Part shown: positions 1 through 7,857 of the stretch, one piece after another
How the letters are laid out: each line of letters starts with the position of its first letter
Numbering within the stretch: position 1 is the stretch's first letter
Source: Microlunatus flavus
GTDB taxonomy: Bacteria > Actinomycetota > Actinomycetes > Propionibacteriales > Propionibacteriaceae
Length of the DNA: 43,160 nt
Direction: 5' to 3'
NCBI RefSeq assembly: GCF_900110855.1
Contig: NZ_FOFA01000014.1
Location: 1-43,160, forward strand
The notes under the pieces: generated by a model
What the model was told of the DNA's origin: nothing
Seen by the model: the letters and a program-made list of their open reading frames with translations, nothing else
Database searches by the model: none
Program-made: the position numbers and the translations under genes

Positions 1-1
1 A

Positions 2-1015
2 ACCGCGACGGCCCCGGCCCCGTCGGCCCAGCCGGAGGCTCAGCGGAGCAGCCCGGTGGTGGACTGGCTCAAGAGCCAGTACGCCCTCTACATCCTCGTC
101 GCGCTGCTGCTGGTCGCGACGATCACCCGCGGCTCGATCTTCTGGGGCGGCACCAACCTGACCAACCTGCTCCTGCAGATGTCGATCATCGGCGTCGTGG
201 TGCTCGGTGAGCTGATCGTCGTGCTGACCGGCGGCATCGACATCAGCGTGGGCTCGGCGCTCGGCCTGGCCGCGGTGATCGCCGCCGGTCTGTTCGGCGG
301 GCCCTCGGTCTTCCTCGGGCTGGTCGTCGCGGTGATCATCGGCGGCATCGTCGGCGCGGTGAACGGCTGGCTCGTCGCCTTCCGCGGCCTCGAGCCGTTC
401 ATCGTCACCCTCGGCATGCTCGCCCTCGCCCGGGGCCTCGTGTACGCGTACGGCAACGGCATCCCGATCAACCCGGAGGCCGCCTCCTCGTACGCGACCT
501 TCGGCCAGACGACGATCCTCGGCATCCCGGTGCTGGCGATCATCTGGATCCTGATGGTGCTGCTGATCGCCTTCCTGCTCTACCGCACCGTCTGGGGCCG
601 CCGGGTCTACGCGATCGGCAGCAACATCGAGGCGGCCCGCAGCTCGGGCATCCCGGTCAAGACCACGCTGTGGTCGGTCTACATCCTCGCGGGCCTGCTG
701 GTCGGGCTCGGCGGCTGGATGTTCCTCGGCCGCTTCGCCAGCGGCACCTCGACCGCCGGCAACCTGCTCGAGCTCGAGGCCATCGCGGCCGTCGTCATCG
801 GCGGGGCCCGGCTGTCGGGCGGGTTCGGCAAGGTGTTCGGCGCCGTCGTCGGCACGATCATCTTCGCCGTGATCGCCAACCTGCTCTCGCTGCTGAACGT
901 CTCCACGTTCCTCCAGGACGCCTTCCGCGGCGCCCTGATCCTCGTGGCCGTCACGCTGGCGACCGTCCAGTTCAGCCGGCGCCGCCGGACCAGCACGCAG
1001 CCGGCGGACAAGTGA
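2..1015 (+). CDS. Sugar ABC transporter permease (RbsC-like), 5'-truncated
   Basis: Integral membrane permease of the ribose/galactose (BPD_transp_2) class of ABC importers; it forms the membrane channel with an ATPase that is not in the window. The reading frame is open to the left edge of the window, so the gene is probably cut; a GTG at 56 is possible but has no ribosome binding site. About nine hydrophobic segments are visible. The stretch GGIDISVGSALGLAA and the later LEAIAAVVIGGARLSGGFG match conserved loops of RbsC-type permeases. It ends in a basic, Arg-rich cytoplasmic tail. The lipoprotein binding protein follows 28 bp downstream in the same direction, so the two are almost certainly one operon. 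The sugar cannot be read from the sequence. Confidence 0.9.
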   Translation, partial: TATAPAPSAQPEAQRSSPVVDWLKSQYALYILVALLLVATITRGSIFWGGTNLTNLLLQMSIIGVVVLGELIVVLTGGIDISVGSALGLAAVIAAGLFGGPSVFLGLVVAVIIGGIVGAVNGWLVAFRGLEPFIVTLGMLALARGLVYAYGNGIPINPEAASSYATFGQTTILGIPVLAIIWILMVLLIAFLLYRTVWGRRVYAIGSNIEAARSSGIPVKTTLWSVYILAGLLVGLGGWMFLGRFASGTSTAGNLLELEAIAAVVIGGARLSGGFGKVFGAVVGTIIFAVIANLLSLLNVSTFLQDAFRGALILVAVTLATVQFSRRRRTSTQPADK

Positions 1016-1043
1016 GCCGGCGCGTCGGGAAGGGGAGCGGCCG

Positions 1044-2099
1044 ATGAGGGCACGGACGGACAAGGCCCCGCGCACGCGGCTCGTGCGGGTCGCGGCCGCC
1101 ACGGCGGGGACGGCGCTGCTGCTGGCGGTCAGCGCCTGCGGGCAGATCTACCCGTCGTCGCAGCCGGCGCAGGGACCGGCCGGGGGCGTGCAGACCGACG
1201 TCAAGCAGGTGACGGTCGGCTTCGCGCAGCAGCAGCTGCAGGCGCCGTACTTCGCGGCCATGCAGGTGCGGGCCGAGGAGATCGCCAAGGAGAAGGGCTT
1301 CAAGCTGCTCTTCCAGTCGGCGAACAAGGATCCGGCGATCCAGTACAACCAGATGCAGGCCATGATGGCGCAGGGCGCGAACGTGATGATCGTCAACGCC
1401 ACCAGCGTCAAGGGCCAGTACCAGATGATGACCCAGATCGCCTCCAAGATCCCGGTGATCTACATCGACACCGGCGTCCCCGACACGGGCATGACCAGCG
1501 TGTCGTCCGACAACCTCACCATCGGGCGGGAGTCGGGCAAGATCACGGCCAAGCGCTTCCTGGACGCGGGCAAGTCGAGCATCAAGATGGTCATCCTGAC
1601 CGGGCCGGCCACCGACGAGTTCGTCGGGCCGAACCGTCGCCAGGGCTTCCTCGACGGGCTCAAGGAGGGCGGCCTGCAGTTCACGATCGCCAGCGAGCAG
1701 TCGGGTGACTACCAGCAGGACAAGGGCCAGGTCGCGGCGGAGAACATGCTGGCGGCCAACCCGGACACCGACCTGGTGCTCGGCCTGAACGACTCGATGG
1801 CGCTCGGTGCGTACAACGTCATCCAGAAGCCGCAGTACAAGAACGTCTACGTCGCGGCGTCGGCCGACGGGCAGAAGGAGGCCCTCGCGCTGATCAAGCA
1901 GGGCGGCTGCGACGGGCGCTACATCTCCACCGGGCTCAACTCGCCGTCGCTGGCGGCGGAGCAGGCCCTGGGGTACGCCGTCGACGTCGCCACCGGGGTG
2001 AAGAAGCCGTCGGACTACCCGCCGGAGTCGTTCACCAAGGCCGTCGGGATCGGCTGCGACAACATCGACGAGTACTACGACCCGAACAGCGTCTTCTGA
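1044..2099 (+). CDS. Sugar ABC transporter substrate-binding lipoprotein
   Basis: Extracytoplasmic sugar-binding protein (Peripla_BP_4, ribose/AI-2-like fold), 351 aa. The N-terminus is basic, then hydrophobic, and ends in the lipobox AVSAC, so Cys32 is the predicted lipidated residue that anchors it to the membrane. The mature part begins VTVGFAQQQLQAPYFAAM, the usual first strand and helix of this fold, and shows alternating Rossmann-like strands (MIVNATS, MVILTGPA, DLVLGLNDS) to the C-terminus. The ATG at 1044 follows a GGGGAG-type ribosome binding site. It is the last gene of the importer operon and is followed by a strong hairpin terminator. The ligand is unknown; ribose, rhamnose, xylose and cyclitols are all possible. 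Confidence 0.9.
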   Translation: MRARTDKAPRTRLVRVAAATAGTALLLAVSACGQIYPSSQPAQGPAGGVQTDVKQVTVGFAQQQLQAPYFAAMQVRAEEIAKEKGFKLLFQSANKDPAIQYNQMQAMMAQGANVMIVNATSVKGQYQMMTQIASKIPVIYIDTGVPDTGMTSVSSDNLTIGRESGKITAKRFLDAGKSSIKMVILTGPATDEFVGPNRRQGFLDGLKEGGLQFTIASEQSGDYQQDKGQVAAENMLAANPDTDLVLGLNDSMALGAYNVIQKPQYKNVYVAASADGQKEALALIKQGGCDGRYISTGLNSPSLAAEQALGYAVDVATGVKKPSDYPPESFTKAVGIGCDNIDEYYDPNSVF

Positions 2100-2120
2100 C
2101 GCTGCCCGCCCCCCAAGAGA

Positions 2121-2157
2121 CCGTGCCCTGAGCCCTCCCCTCGGGCTCAGGGCACGG
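2121..2157 (+). terminator. Strong hairpin terminator of the sugar ABC operon
   Basis: A perfect 15-bp inverted repeat (2121-2135 pairs with 2143-2157; arm CCGTGCCCTGAGCCC) with a 7-nt loop lies 22 bp after the binding-protein stop codon. There is no U-run, as is common in high-GC actinomycetes. Confidence 0.85.
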
Positions 2158-2257
2158 CCACGGGTGCTGCCGCACGATCGACGTCGGCTCCGTCGTCCTG
2201 CCAGGTGCACGAGGCGAAGGGTCTTCCAGCGTCGGCTGAGACGACACCGTGAGGCCA

Positions 2258-2286
2258 TTGACAGTTTCTCAGGACGGCTCTCACAC
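2258..2286 (+). promoter_or_regulatory. Possible promoter of the S53 protease gene
   Basis: A consensus TTGACA at 2258-2263 is followed after 17 nt by TCACAC (2281-2286), a poor -10. The protease GTG is at 2340, so the 5' leader would be roughly 45-50 nt. Only the -35 hexamer is convincing. Confidence 0.3.
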
Positions 2287-2339
2287 TGGGGCGACTCGCG
2301 GACGGGGGGCGTCGCGCGACCGGATCCCAGGACGTTCAC

Positions 2340-4595
2340 GTGCCCGCTCGTCGCCATCTTCGCTCGCTCGTCGCCGTCGCTGCTCTTGCCGCGATCGGGA
2401 TTCTCTCCACGACCACGGTCGCCACGGCGCAGCCCGCCGGCTCCTCACCCGTCGGTCGGGCTCCAGTGCTGCCGACGGGTGCCGAGGTGGGCGGCTCTGC
2501 CGGACTCCCTCCTGCGCTGACGGTCGACGTCGTCCTCCGCTCGCACGACCCGGCCGGGATGCGGGACCTGGCGCGCGAGCTCGGCCGCCCCGGCTCGCCG
2601 AGCTTCCGGAACTTCCTCACCCCCGCGGAGGTGCACGCGCGCTTCGGGCCCCTGCCCGAGGACGTCGAGGCCGTGTCCGCCTGGCTGCGGAGCGAGCGGC
2701 TCACCCCTGGTCCGCCCACGGGAGGCGGCCTGGTCGTGTCCGCCACGGGCAGCCCCGAGCAGGTCGCCCGCGCGTTCAAGACGTCTTTCGGCACCTACCG
2801 TCTGGCGGACGGTCGCCCGGTGTTCGCCAACCGTTCGGCACCGCAGGTCCCGGCGCAGCTGCGCTCCGCGATCGACGGCGTGGTCGGGCTGAACAACCTC
2901 GTCGCCCCCGATCACCTCAACGGCCGCGCTCGCTCCACGGCTGCGCCCTCGCCCTGCTCCGCGGCCGTGAAGTCCGCGAAGAAAGCCAAGGCGTACACCT
3001 ACGACAAGCTGGCGAAGGCGTACGGCCTGGACGCCCTGCTCGCCGCAGGACACCGCGGGGCCGGGCGCACGATCGGCCTCTTCGAGCTCGACAACTGGTC
3101 GACCAAGGACGTCGCCACCTTCCAGAAGTGCTACGGCACCCACGCGAAGGTCGAGCAGGTCGAGGTCGGCGCAGGTGCGCCGGACGAGAACGTCGGCGAG
3201 GCGACCCTGGACATCGAGACCGCCATAGCCCTGGCTCCCGAGGCCGACGTGCTCGTCTACAACACGCAGTACTCGGACCTCGACTCCTACCCTGCGGCCG
3301 CCGTCGACGAGTACGCCCGCATCGTCGACGACAACCGCGCCGACGTGCTCTCGATCAGCTACGGGGCCTGCGAGTCGTGGGTCGAGGAGACCGACCCCAG
3401 CTTCATCACCACCGAGAACGTGCTGTTCCAGGAGGCCGCGCTGCAGGGGATCAGCGTCCTCGCCTCCTCCGGCGACGAAGGGTCCGAGGGCTGCCACAGG
3501 TTGAGGGACGGTGACAAGTCCCTGAGCGTCGAAGACCCAGCGTCGCAGCCCTACGTCACCGGCGTCGGAGGCACCACCCTCTCCAAGGTCAAAGGACCCA
3601 AGGAGAAGGTGTGGAACGGTCGTCGGTCGGGAAGCACGGGCGGAGGGGTCTCCGAGCTCTGGCCGATGCCGGTCTGGCAGTCCGGGCGCGGGGTGATCGG
3701 CAAGGACAGCAGCGGCGCCCCGTGCGGTTCGGCCGGCTACTGCCGCCAGGTCCCGGACGTCGCGGCGAGCGCAGATCCGAACCACGGCTACGGCATCTAC
3801 GTCGACGGCAGGTGGGAGGGCTTCGGCGGGACCAGCGCGGCGACCCCGTTGTGGGCGGCCCTGGTCGCCGACGTCCTGTCCAGCGTCGACGACCCGACCG
3901 CTCGCCTCGGCTTCCTCAACCCCGTCCTCTACAGCGCCGCGGCGACCTCGAAGAAGGCGCCCTTCCACGACGTCAGGTCGGGGAACAACGACTGGACCCG
4001 CTCCCACCACAAGAGCTACTCGGCCCGCAAGGGCTACGACATGGCGACAGGCCTGGGCACGCCGAACGCCGGCCGGTTGCTCAAGGCGCTCGCGCCGCTC
4101 ACGGAGGGCATCCGGTTCACCGACGCCAACGGCACCGGCGCGCCCCCGTCGAGCCTGGGGTCGTTCTCCCTCCACCCCTATCCGGACGACAGCTGCGAGC
4201 CCGGGACGAGCCCGACCTCCGTGGAGGGACCGCGCACCATCACGCTGTCCAGCGCTCTGGACTGCTATCAGGTCGGTCCGGACTGGGCGACCTGGAGCCA
4301 CGGCTACGACGGCGTGGTGTACGTCGTGCGCGACAACCCCGGGGCCTTCTCGACCGTCACCCTGCAGCTGCCCGCCGGCACGAAGGCCTTCTACTTCTAC
4401 GCCGAGCCCGACGAGTTCGAGACCTTCAACCTGATGGCGACCGAGTCGTCGGGCGCGTCCTCGGGTCCGCTGCAGGTCTACGGCGACAGCGGTGCGCAGT
4501 TCTACGGCTTCTACGCCCAGGGGTCGTCGTCGATCTCGTCGATCACCGTCAGCTGTGACACCGACTTCGCGCTGGGCGAGTTCGGGACGAACTGA
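2340..4595 (+). CDS. Secreted S53 family peptidase (sedolisin/kumamolisin-like)
   Basis: Serine-carboxyl protease of family S53, 751 aa, predicted secreted. The GTG start at 2340 opens a signal peptide (LVAVAALAAIGILSTTTVATA, cleavage near residue 30). Residues about 55-190 match the pro-kumamolisin activation domain, which keeps the enzyme inactive until cleaved. The catalytic domain spans about 215-590: GEATLDIE gives Glu287 and Asp291, ASSGDEG gives the oxyanion Asp379, and FGGTSAATP gives the nucleophile Ser499. The calcium-site region GYDMATGLGTPN closes this domain. A further ~155 residues with two Cys follow and do not belong to the core peptidase; they look like a small beta-rich binding domain. 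Family members work at acid pH outside the cell. The gene stands alone between the ABC operon and a convergent hydrolase. Confidence 0.92.
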   Translation: MPARRHLRSLVAVAALAAIGILSTTTVATAQPAGSSPVGRAPVLPTGAEVGGSAGLPPALTVDVVLRSHDPAGMRDLARELGRPGSPSFRNFLTPAEVHARFGPLPEDVEAVSAWLRSERLTPGPPTGGGLVVSATGSPEQVARAFKTSFGTYRLADGRPVFANRSAPQVPAQLRSAIDGVVGLNNLVAPDHLNGRARSTAAPSPCSAAVKSAKKAKAYTYDKLAKAYGLDALLAAGHRGAGRTIGLFELDNWSTKDVATFQKCYGTHAKVEQVEVGAGAPDENVGEATLDIETAIALAPEADVLVYNTQYSDLDSYPAAAVDEYARIVDDNRADVLSISYGACESWVEETDPSFITTENVLFQEAALQGISVLASSGDEGSEGCHRLRDGDKSLSVEDPASQPYVTGVGGTTLSKVKGPKEKVWNGRRSGSTGGGVSELWPMPVWQSGRGVIGKDSSGAPCGSAGYCRQVPDVAASADPNHGYGIYVDGRWEGFGGTSAATPLWAALVADVLSSVDDPTARLGFLNPVLYSAAATSKKAPFHDVRSGNNDWTRSHHKSYSARKGYDMATGLGTPNAGRLLKALAPLTEGIRFTDANGTGAPPSSLGSFSLHPYPDDSCEPGTSPTSVEGPRTITLSSALDCYQVGPDWATWSHGYDGVVYVVRDNPGAFSTVTLQLPAGTKAFYFYAEPDEFETFNLMATESSGASSGPLQVYGDSGAQFYGFYAQGSSSISSITVSCDTDFALGEFGTN

Positions 4596-4643
4596 GCGCC
4601 GTCAAGGCGCCGGCACCGGGCGTGCTGCTCCGGGGCGGACCGA

Positions 4644-5450
4644 TCAGCCCGGCAGGCAGGCCCGCGTGAACGTCGCGAGCACGGGGGCGAAGGCCGCCGG
4701 GTCCCACACGTGGTTCGCGCCGGCGACCTCGCGGACCTCGGTCTGCGGGAGCACGCTGCGCACGCGGTTCGCCGCCTGCACCATCACGTGCTGCGTGGAC
4801 GACCCGTAGACGGCCAGCACCGGGACGTCCACCGCGTCACGCAGCGCGCCCGACTCCAGCTGCCCGGTCGTCCAGCGCAGCGACTGGCCGTCGGCGCGCA
4901 GGCTCACGACGCCCGCGTAGATGGCGGGCCAGGCCGGCGAGGCCTTGGCGCCGGCCAGCCACTCCGGCGGCATGTCGCGCATGTACCACTCCTGCGCGGC
5001 CTCGAGCTCGCCCGCGTCGATCCGCTGCTCGAGCCCGCCGACCCACGCGTCGACGTGCGCGGCGGGTGCGGCGAGCGGCGCCTCCCACAGCACCAGACCG
5101 GCGACGGGCAGGCCGGCCGCGAGGGCGTACAGGCTGATCGAGCAGCCCGACGAGTGCCCGCACAGCACGGCGCTGCCGCCTTCCGCCGCGATCACGGCGC
5201 GCAGGGCCTCCACCTCGCGGTCGAGGTCGAGGCTGCCCTCCGCAGGGCTCCCGCCGCGGCCGAGCCGGTCGGGGACGACGACGCTCACGCCCTGCTCCGC
5301 AGCCAGCTCGGCGGTCGCCACGACCGGGGCCTCGCCGCGCAGCGACCCGGCCCCCGCCACGAGGACGACCGACGGTCCCTCCCCGAGGCGGTCGTACGCC
5401 ACCTCGTCGCCCCGGCTCGTGGTGACGTGCTGGGTCACGTGCTCGCTCAT
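4644..5450 (-). CDS. Alpha/beta hydrolase
   Basis: Cytoplasmic alpha/beta-hydrolase-fold protein, 268 aa from the ATG at 5450. That start is chosen over one 60 bp upstream because a perfect AGGAGG lies 7 nt before it. The nucleophile elbow is GHSSG (Ser100), the oxyanion loop is VAGAGS (about residues 31-36), and the C-terminal catalytic His is in GANHVWDP (about His247). The usual GxxD acid after strand 7 is not evident: that position reads LAVYGSSTQH, so the acid may come from another strand or be absent. The fold covers esterases, haloperoxidase-like proteins and lactonases; the substrate cannot be inferred. The gene is convergent with the S53 protease and divergent from the bkd operon. 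Confidence 0.85.
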   Translation of the reverse strand: MSEHVTQHVTTSRGDEVAYDRLGEGPSVVLVAGAGSLRGEAPVVATAELAAEQGVSVVVPDRLGRGGSPAEGSLDLDREVEALRAVIAAEGGSAVLCGHSSGCSISLYALAAGLPVAGLVLWEAPLAAPAAHVDAWVGGLEQRIDAGELEAAQEWYMRDMPPEWLAGAKASPAWPAIYAGVVSLRADGQSLRWTTGQLESGALRDAVDVPVLAVYGSSTQHVMVQAANRVRSVLPQTEVREVAGANHVWDPAAFAPVLATFTRACLPG

Positions 5451-5620
5451 GCTCGCTCCTCCTGCGTCGCGGTCCACGTCTGTCCGACCCGCGCGCCGCC
5501 CCGGGCTCATCGGTCGTCGCGCACCATCCTCTGAGGTGCCGGGCCGCCTTCGCAGGAGGGGTGCCCGGAGGAGGAAGTAGGCACCGCAAGTTGTTTTGCC
5601 CCCGCCCCGGGGGCCGGGAG

Positions 5621-5626
5621 TACGTT
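5621..5626 (+). promoter_or_regulatory. Possible -10 element of the bkd operon
   Basis: TACGTT fits TANNNT and would place the transcript start near 5633, about 40 nt before the GTG of the first gene. A GC-rich, partly self-complementary stretch (about 5598-5618, cccccgccccgggggc) lies just upstream and could be an operator. No good -35 is seen. Confidence 0.25.
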
Positions 5627-5673
5627 GACCCGAACCGCCGGGTGCGACCCACTCCGGCGACGAGAGGAGCGCT

Positions 5674-6798
5674 GTGGACGACGGTCGGAACGGGGTGCCC
5701 GAGGGCGGCCTCGAGGACGCGGTGCAGCTGCTGACGCCGACCGGCGAGCGGGTCGACCACCCCGACTACGCCTTCGCCGGCGACGACGCCCTGGTCCGCG
5801 ACTTCTACGCCGACATGGTCCGTGTGCGCCGCGTGGACGCCGAGGCCATCGCGCTGCAGCGCCAGGGCGAGCTCGGCCTGTGGCCGTCGCTGCTGGGCCA
5901 GGAGGCCGCGCAGATCGGCGCGGTGCACGCGATGCGCGGCCAGGACTACGCGTTCCCGACCTACCGCGAGCACGGCGTCACCATCGGGCGCGGGGTCGAC
6001 CCGCTGCGGCTGCTGGCGATGTTCCGCGGGATCGACCCCGGCACCTGGGACATCGCCGGGCTGGGCGTTCACCTCTACTCGATCATCATCGGCACGCAGG
6101 GCCTGCAGGCGACCGGCTACGGGATGGGCCTGGAGCGCGACGGTCTCGTCGGCAGCGGCGACCCGGAGCGCGACGCCGCCGTGGTGTGCTTCTTCGGCGA
6201 CGGGGCCACGAGCCAGGGCGACATCAACGAGGGCCTGGTCTTCGCGTCCTCGTTCAACGCCCCGGTCGTCTTCTTCTGCCAGAACAACCAGTGGGCCATC
6301 TCGGAGCCCATCGAGCGCCAGTCGCGGGCGCCGCTCTACCGCCGGGCCTCCGGCTTCGGCATGCCGGGCGTCCGCGTCGACGGCAACGACGCGCTGGCTG
6401 TGCACGCGGTCACGACCGCCGCGCTGGACCGGGCCCGCTCCGGCAACGGCCCGACGTTCATCGAGGCGTACACGTACCGCATGGGCGCGCACACCACCTC
6501 GGACGACCCGACGAAGTACCGCCTCGACCACGAGCTCGCGCAGTGGCGCGAGCGTGACCCGATCAGCCGGGTCCGGGCGTACCTCGAGGCCACCGGCGCC
6601 GCGGACGAGGCCTTCTTCGCCGCGGTGGACGAGGAGTCCGACGCGCTCGCCACGCGCCTGCGCCGCGACTGCCTGTCGCTGCCCGAGCCGACGCTGGCGG
6701 AGACGTTCGACTGGGTCTACGCCACGAAGTCGCCCGAGCTGGTGGAGCAGCTGGCCCGGCACGAGGAGTACGTCGCGAGCTTCGAGGAGGCCCGATGA
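5674..6798 (+). CDS. bkdA: 2-oxoacid dehydrogenase E1 alpha subunit (branched-chain type)
   Basis: Thiamine-diphosphate-dependent E1 alpha subunit, 374 aa, which decarboxylates a 2-oxoacid together with E1 beta and passes the acyl group to E2 lipoate. The TPP/Mg motif is GDGATS (175-180) through QNNQWAIS (about 203-210), with the expected spacing. The loop YRMGAHTTSDDPTKYR corresponds to the conserved active-site loop of the family. The GTG at 5674 has AGAGG 5-6 nt upstream. It overlaps the E1 beta gene by 4 bp (ATGA), implying translational coupling. Automated annotation often calls such genes pdhA. Heterodimeric E1 and the E1 beta sequence favour branched-chain oxoacid dehydrogenase, as for Mycobacterium tuberculosis BkdA. 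Confidence 0.88.
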   Translation: MDDGRNGVPEGGLEDAVQLLTPTGERVDHPDYAFAGDDALVRDFYADMVRVRRVDAEAIALQRQGELGLWPSLLGQEAAQIGAVHAMRGQDYAFPTYREHGVTIGRGVDPLRLLAMFRGIDPGTWDIAGLGVHLYSIIIGTQGLQATGYGMGLERDGLVGSGDPERDAAVVCFFGDGATSQGDINEGLVFASSFNAPVVFFCQNNQWAISEPIERQSRAPLYRRASGFGMPGVRVDGNDALAVHAVTTAALDRARSGNGPTFIEAYTYRMGAHTTSDDPTKYRLDHELAQWRERDPISRVRAYLEATGAADEAFFAAVDEESDALATRLRRDCLSLPEPTLAETFDWVYATKSPELVEQLARHEEYVASFEEAR

Positions 6799-7841
6799 GC
6801 ACCACGAGCGTGCGACCCACGAGCAGGTCCGCGTCCCGCGGCCGCGACGAGGGCGCCCCCGGTCCCGTCCGCAGCATGACCATGGCCAAGGCGCTCAACG
6901 CCGGGCTGCGCAAGGCCATGGAGGACGACCCGACGGTCCTGCTGGCCGGTGAGGACATCGGCAAGCTCGGCGGCGTGTTCCGCGTGACCGAGGGCCTGCA
7001 GAAGGACTTCGGCGAGTCGCGCGTCATCGACACGCCGCTGGCGGAGTCGGGCATCGTCGGCACCGCGGTCGGCCTGGCCCTGCGCGGCTACCGCCCTGTG
7101 TGCGAGATCCAGTTCGACGGGTTCGTCTTCCCGGCCTTCGACCAGATCGTCACCCAGGTCGCGCGGATGCGCTGGCGCACCAAGGGCGCCGTCCCGATGC
7201 CGGTGGTCATCCGCATCCCGTTCGGGGGAGGCATCGGCGCGGTCGAGCACCACAGCGAGTCGCCCGAGGCGTACTTCGCGCACACCGTCGGCCTCAAGGT
7301 CGTCACGTGCTCCAACCCGGTCGACGCCTACTGGATGATCCAGCAGGCGATCGCGTCCGACGACCCGGTGATCTTCTTCGAGCCCAAGCGGCGCTACTAC
7401 GAGAAGGCCGAGGTCGACACGACCACCGAGCCGCTCGGCCTGCACTCCTCCCGCGTCGCACGGCCGGGGCGCGACGCGACCCTGATCGCGTACGGGCCGA
7501 TGGTCAAGACCTGCCTCGAGGCGGCCTCCGCGGCCGCCGACGAGGGCCGCGAGCTCGAGGTGGTCGACCTGCGCACCCTGTCGCCGCTCGACCTCGGCCC
7601 GGTCTACGAGTCGGTGCGCCGGACCGGGCACGCCGTCGTCGTGCACGAGGCGCCCGTCAGCGTCGGCCTCGGCGCCGAGGTGGCGGCCCGGATCACCGAG
7701 AACTGCTTCTACTCCCTCGAGGCCCCGGTGCTGCGGGTGGCGGGCGCGGACGTCCCCTACCCGCCCAGCAAGGCCGAGGAGGACTACCTGCCCGACCTCG
7801 ACAGCGTCCTCGACGCCGTCGACCGGTCGCTGGCGTACTGA
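6795..7841 (+). CDS. bkdB: 2-oxoacid dehydrogenase E1 beta subunit (branched-chain type)
   Basis: E1 beta subunit, 348 aa, partner of the preceding E1 alpha. The TPP-binding Glu lies in TPLAESGIVG and the active-site His in HHSESPEAYFAH. Segments such as FDGFVFPAFDQIV, IFFEPKRRYY and HEAP followed by ECFYSLEAPVLRV-like sequence (here NCFYSLEAPVLRV) resemble branched-chain E1 beta more than pyruvate-specific E1. The ATG overlaps the E1 alpha stop and is preceded by GAGGAGG inside the upstream gene. The first ~28 residues are Ser/Arg-rich and probably disordered. The E2 gene follows after 16 bp. Confidence 0.88.
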   Translation: MSTTSVRPTSRSASRGRDEGAPGPVRSMTMAKALNAGLRKAMEDDPTVLLAGEDIGKLGGVFRVTEGLQKDFGESRVIDTPLAESGIVGTAVGLALRGYRPVCEIQFDGFVFPAFDQIVTQVARMRWRTKGAVPMPVVIRIPFGGGIGAVEHHSESPEAYFAHTVGLKVVTCSNPVDAYWMIQQAIASDDPVIFFEPKRRYYEKAEVDTTTEPLGLHSSRVARPGRDATLIAYGPMVKTCLEAASAAADEGRELEVVDLRTLSPLDLGPVYESVRRTGHAVVVHEAPVSVGLGAEVAARITENCFYSLEAPVLRVAGADVPYPPSKAEEDYLPDLDSVLDAVDRSLAY

Positions 7842-7857
7842 GGAGCCGGAGCACCTG

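Noticed and set aside
972-2357. 461-codon minus-strand ORF opposite the sugar-binding protein
   Set aside because: Arg/Val/Asp-rich antisense shadow typical of GC-rich codon bias; no domain, crosses the terminator and two real genes.
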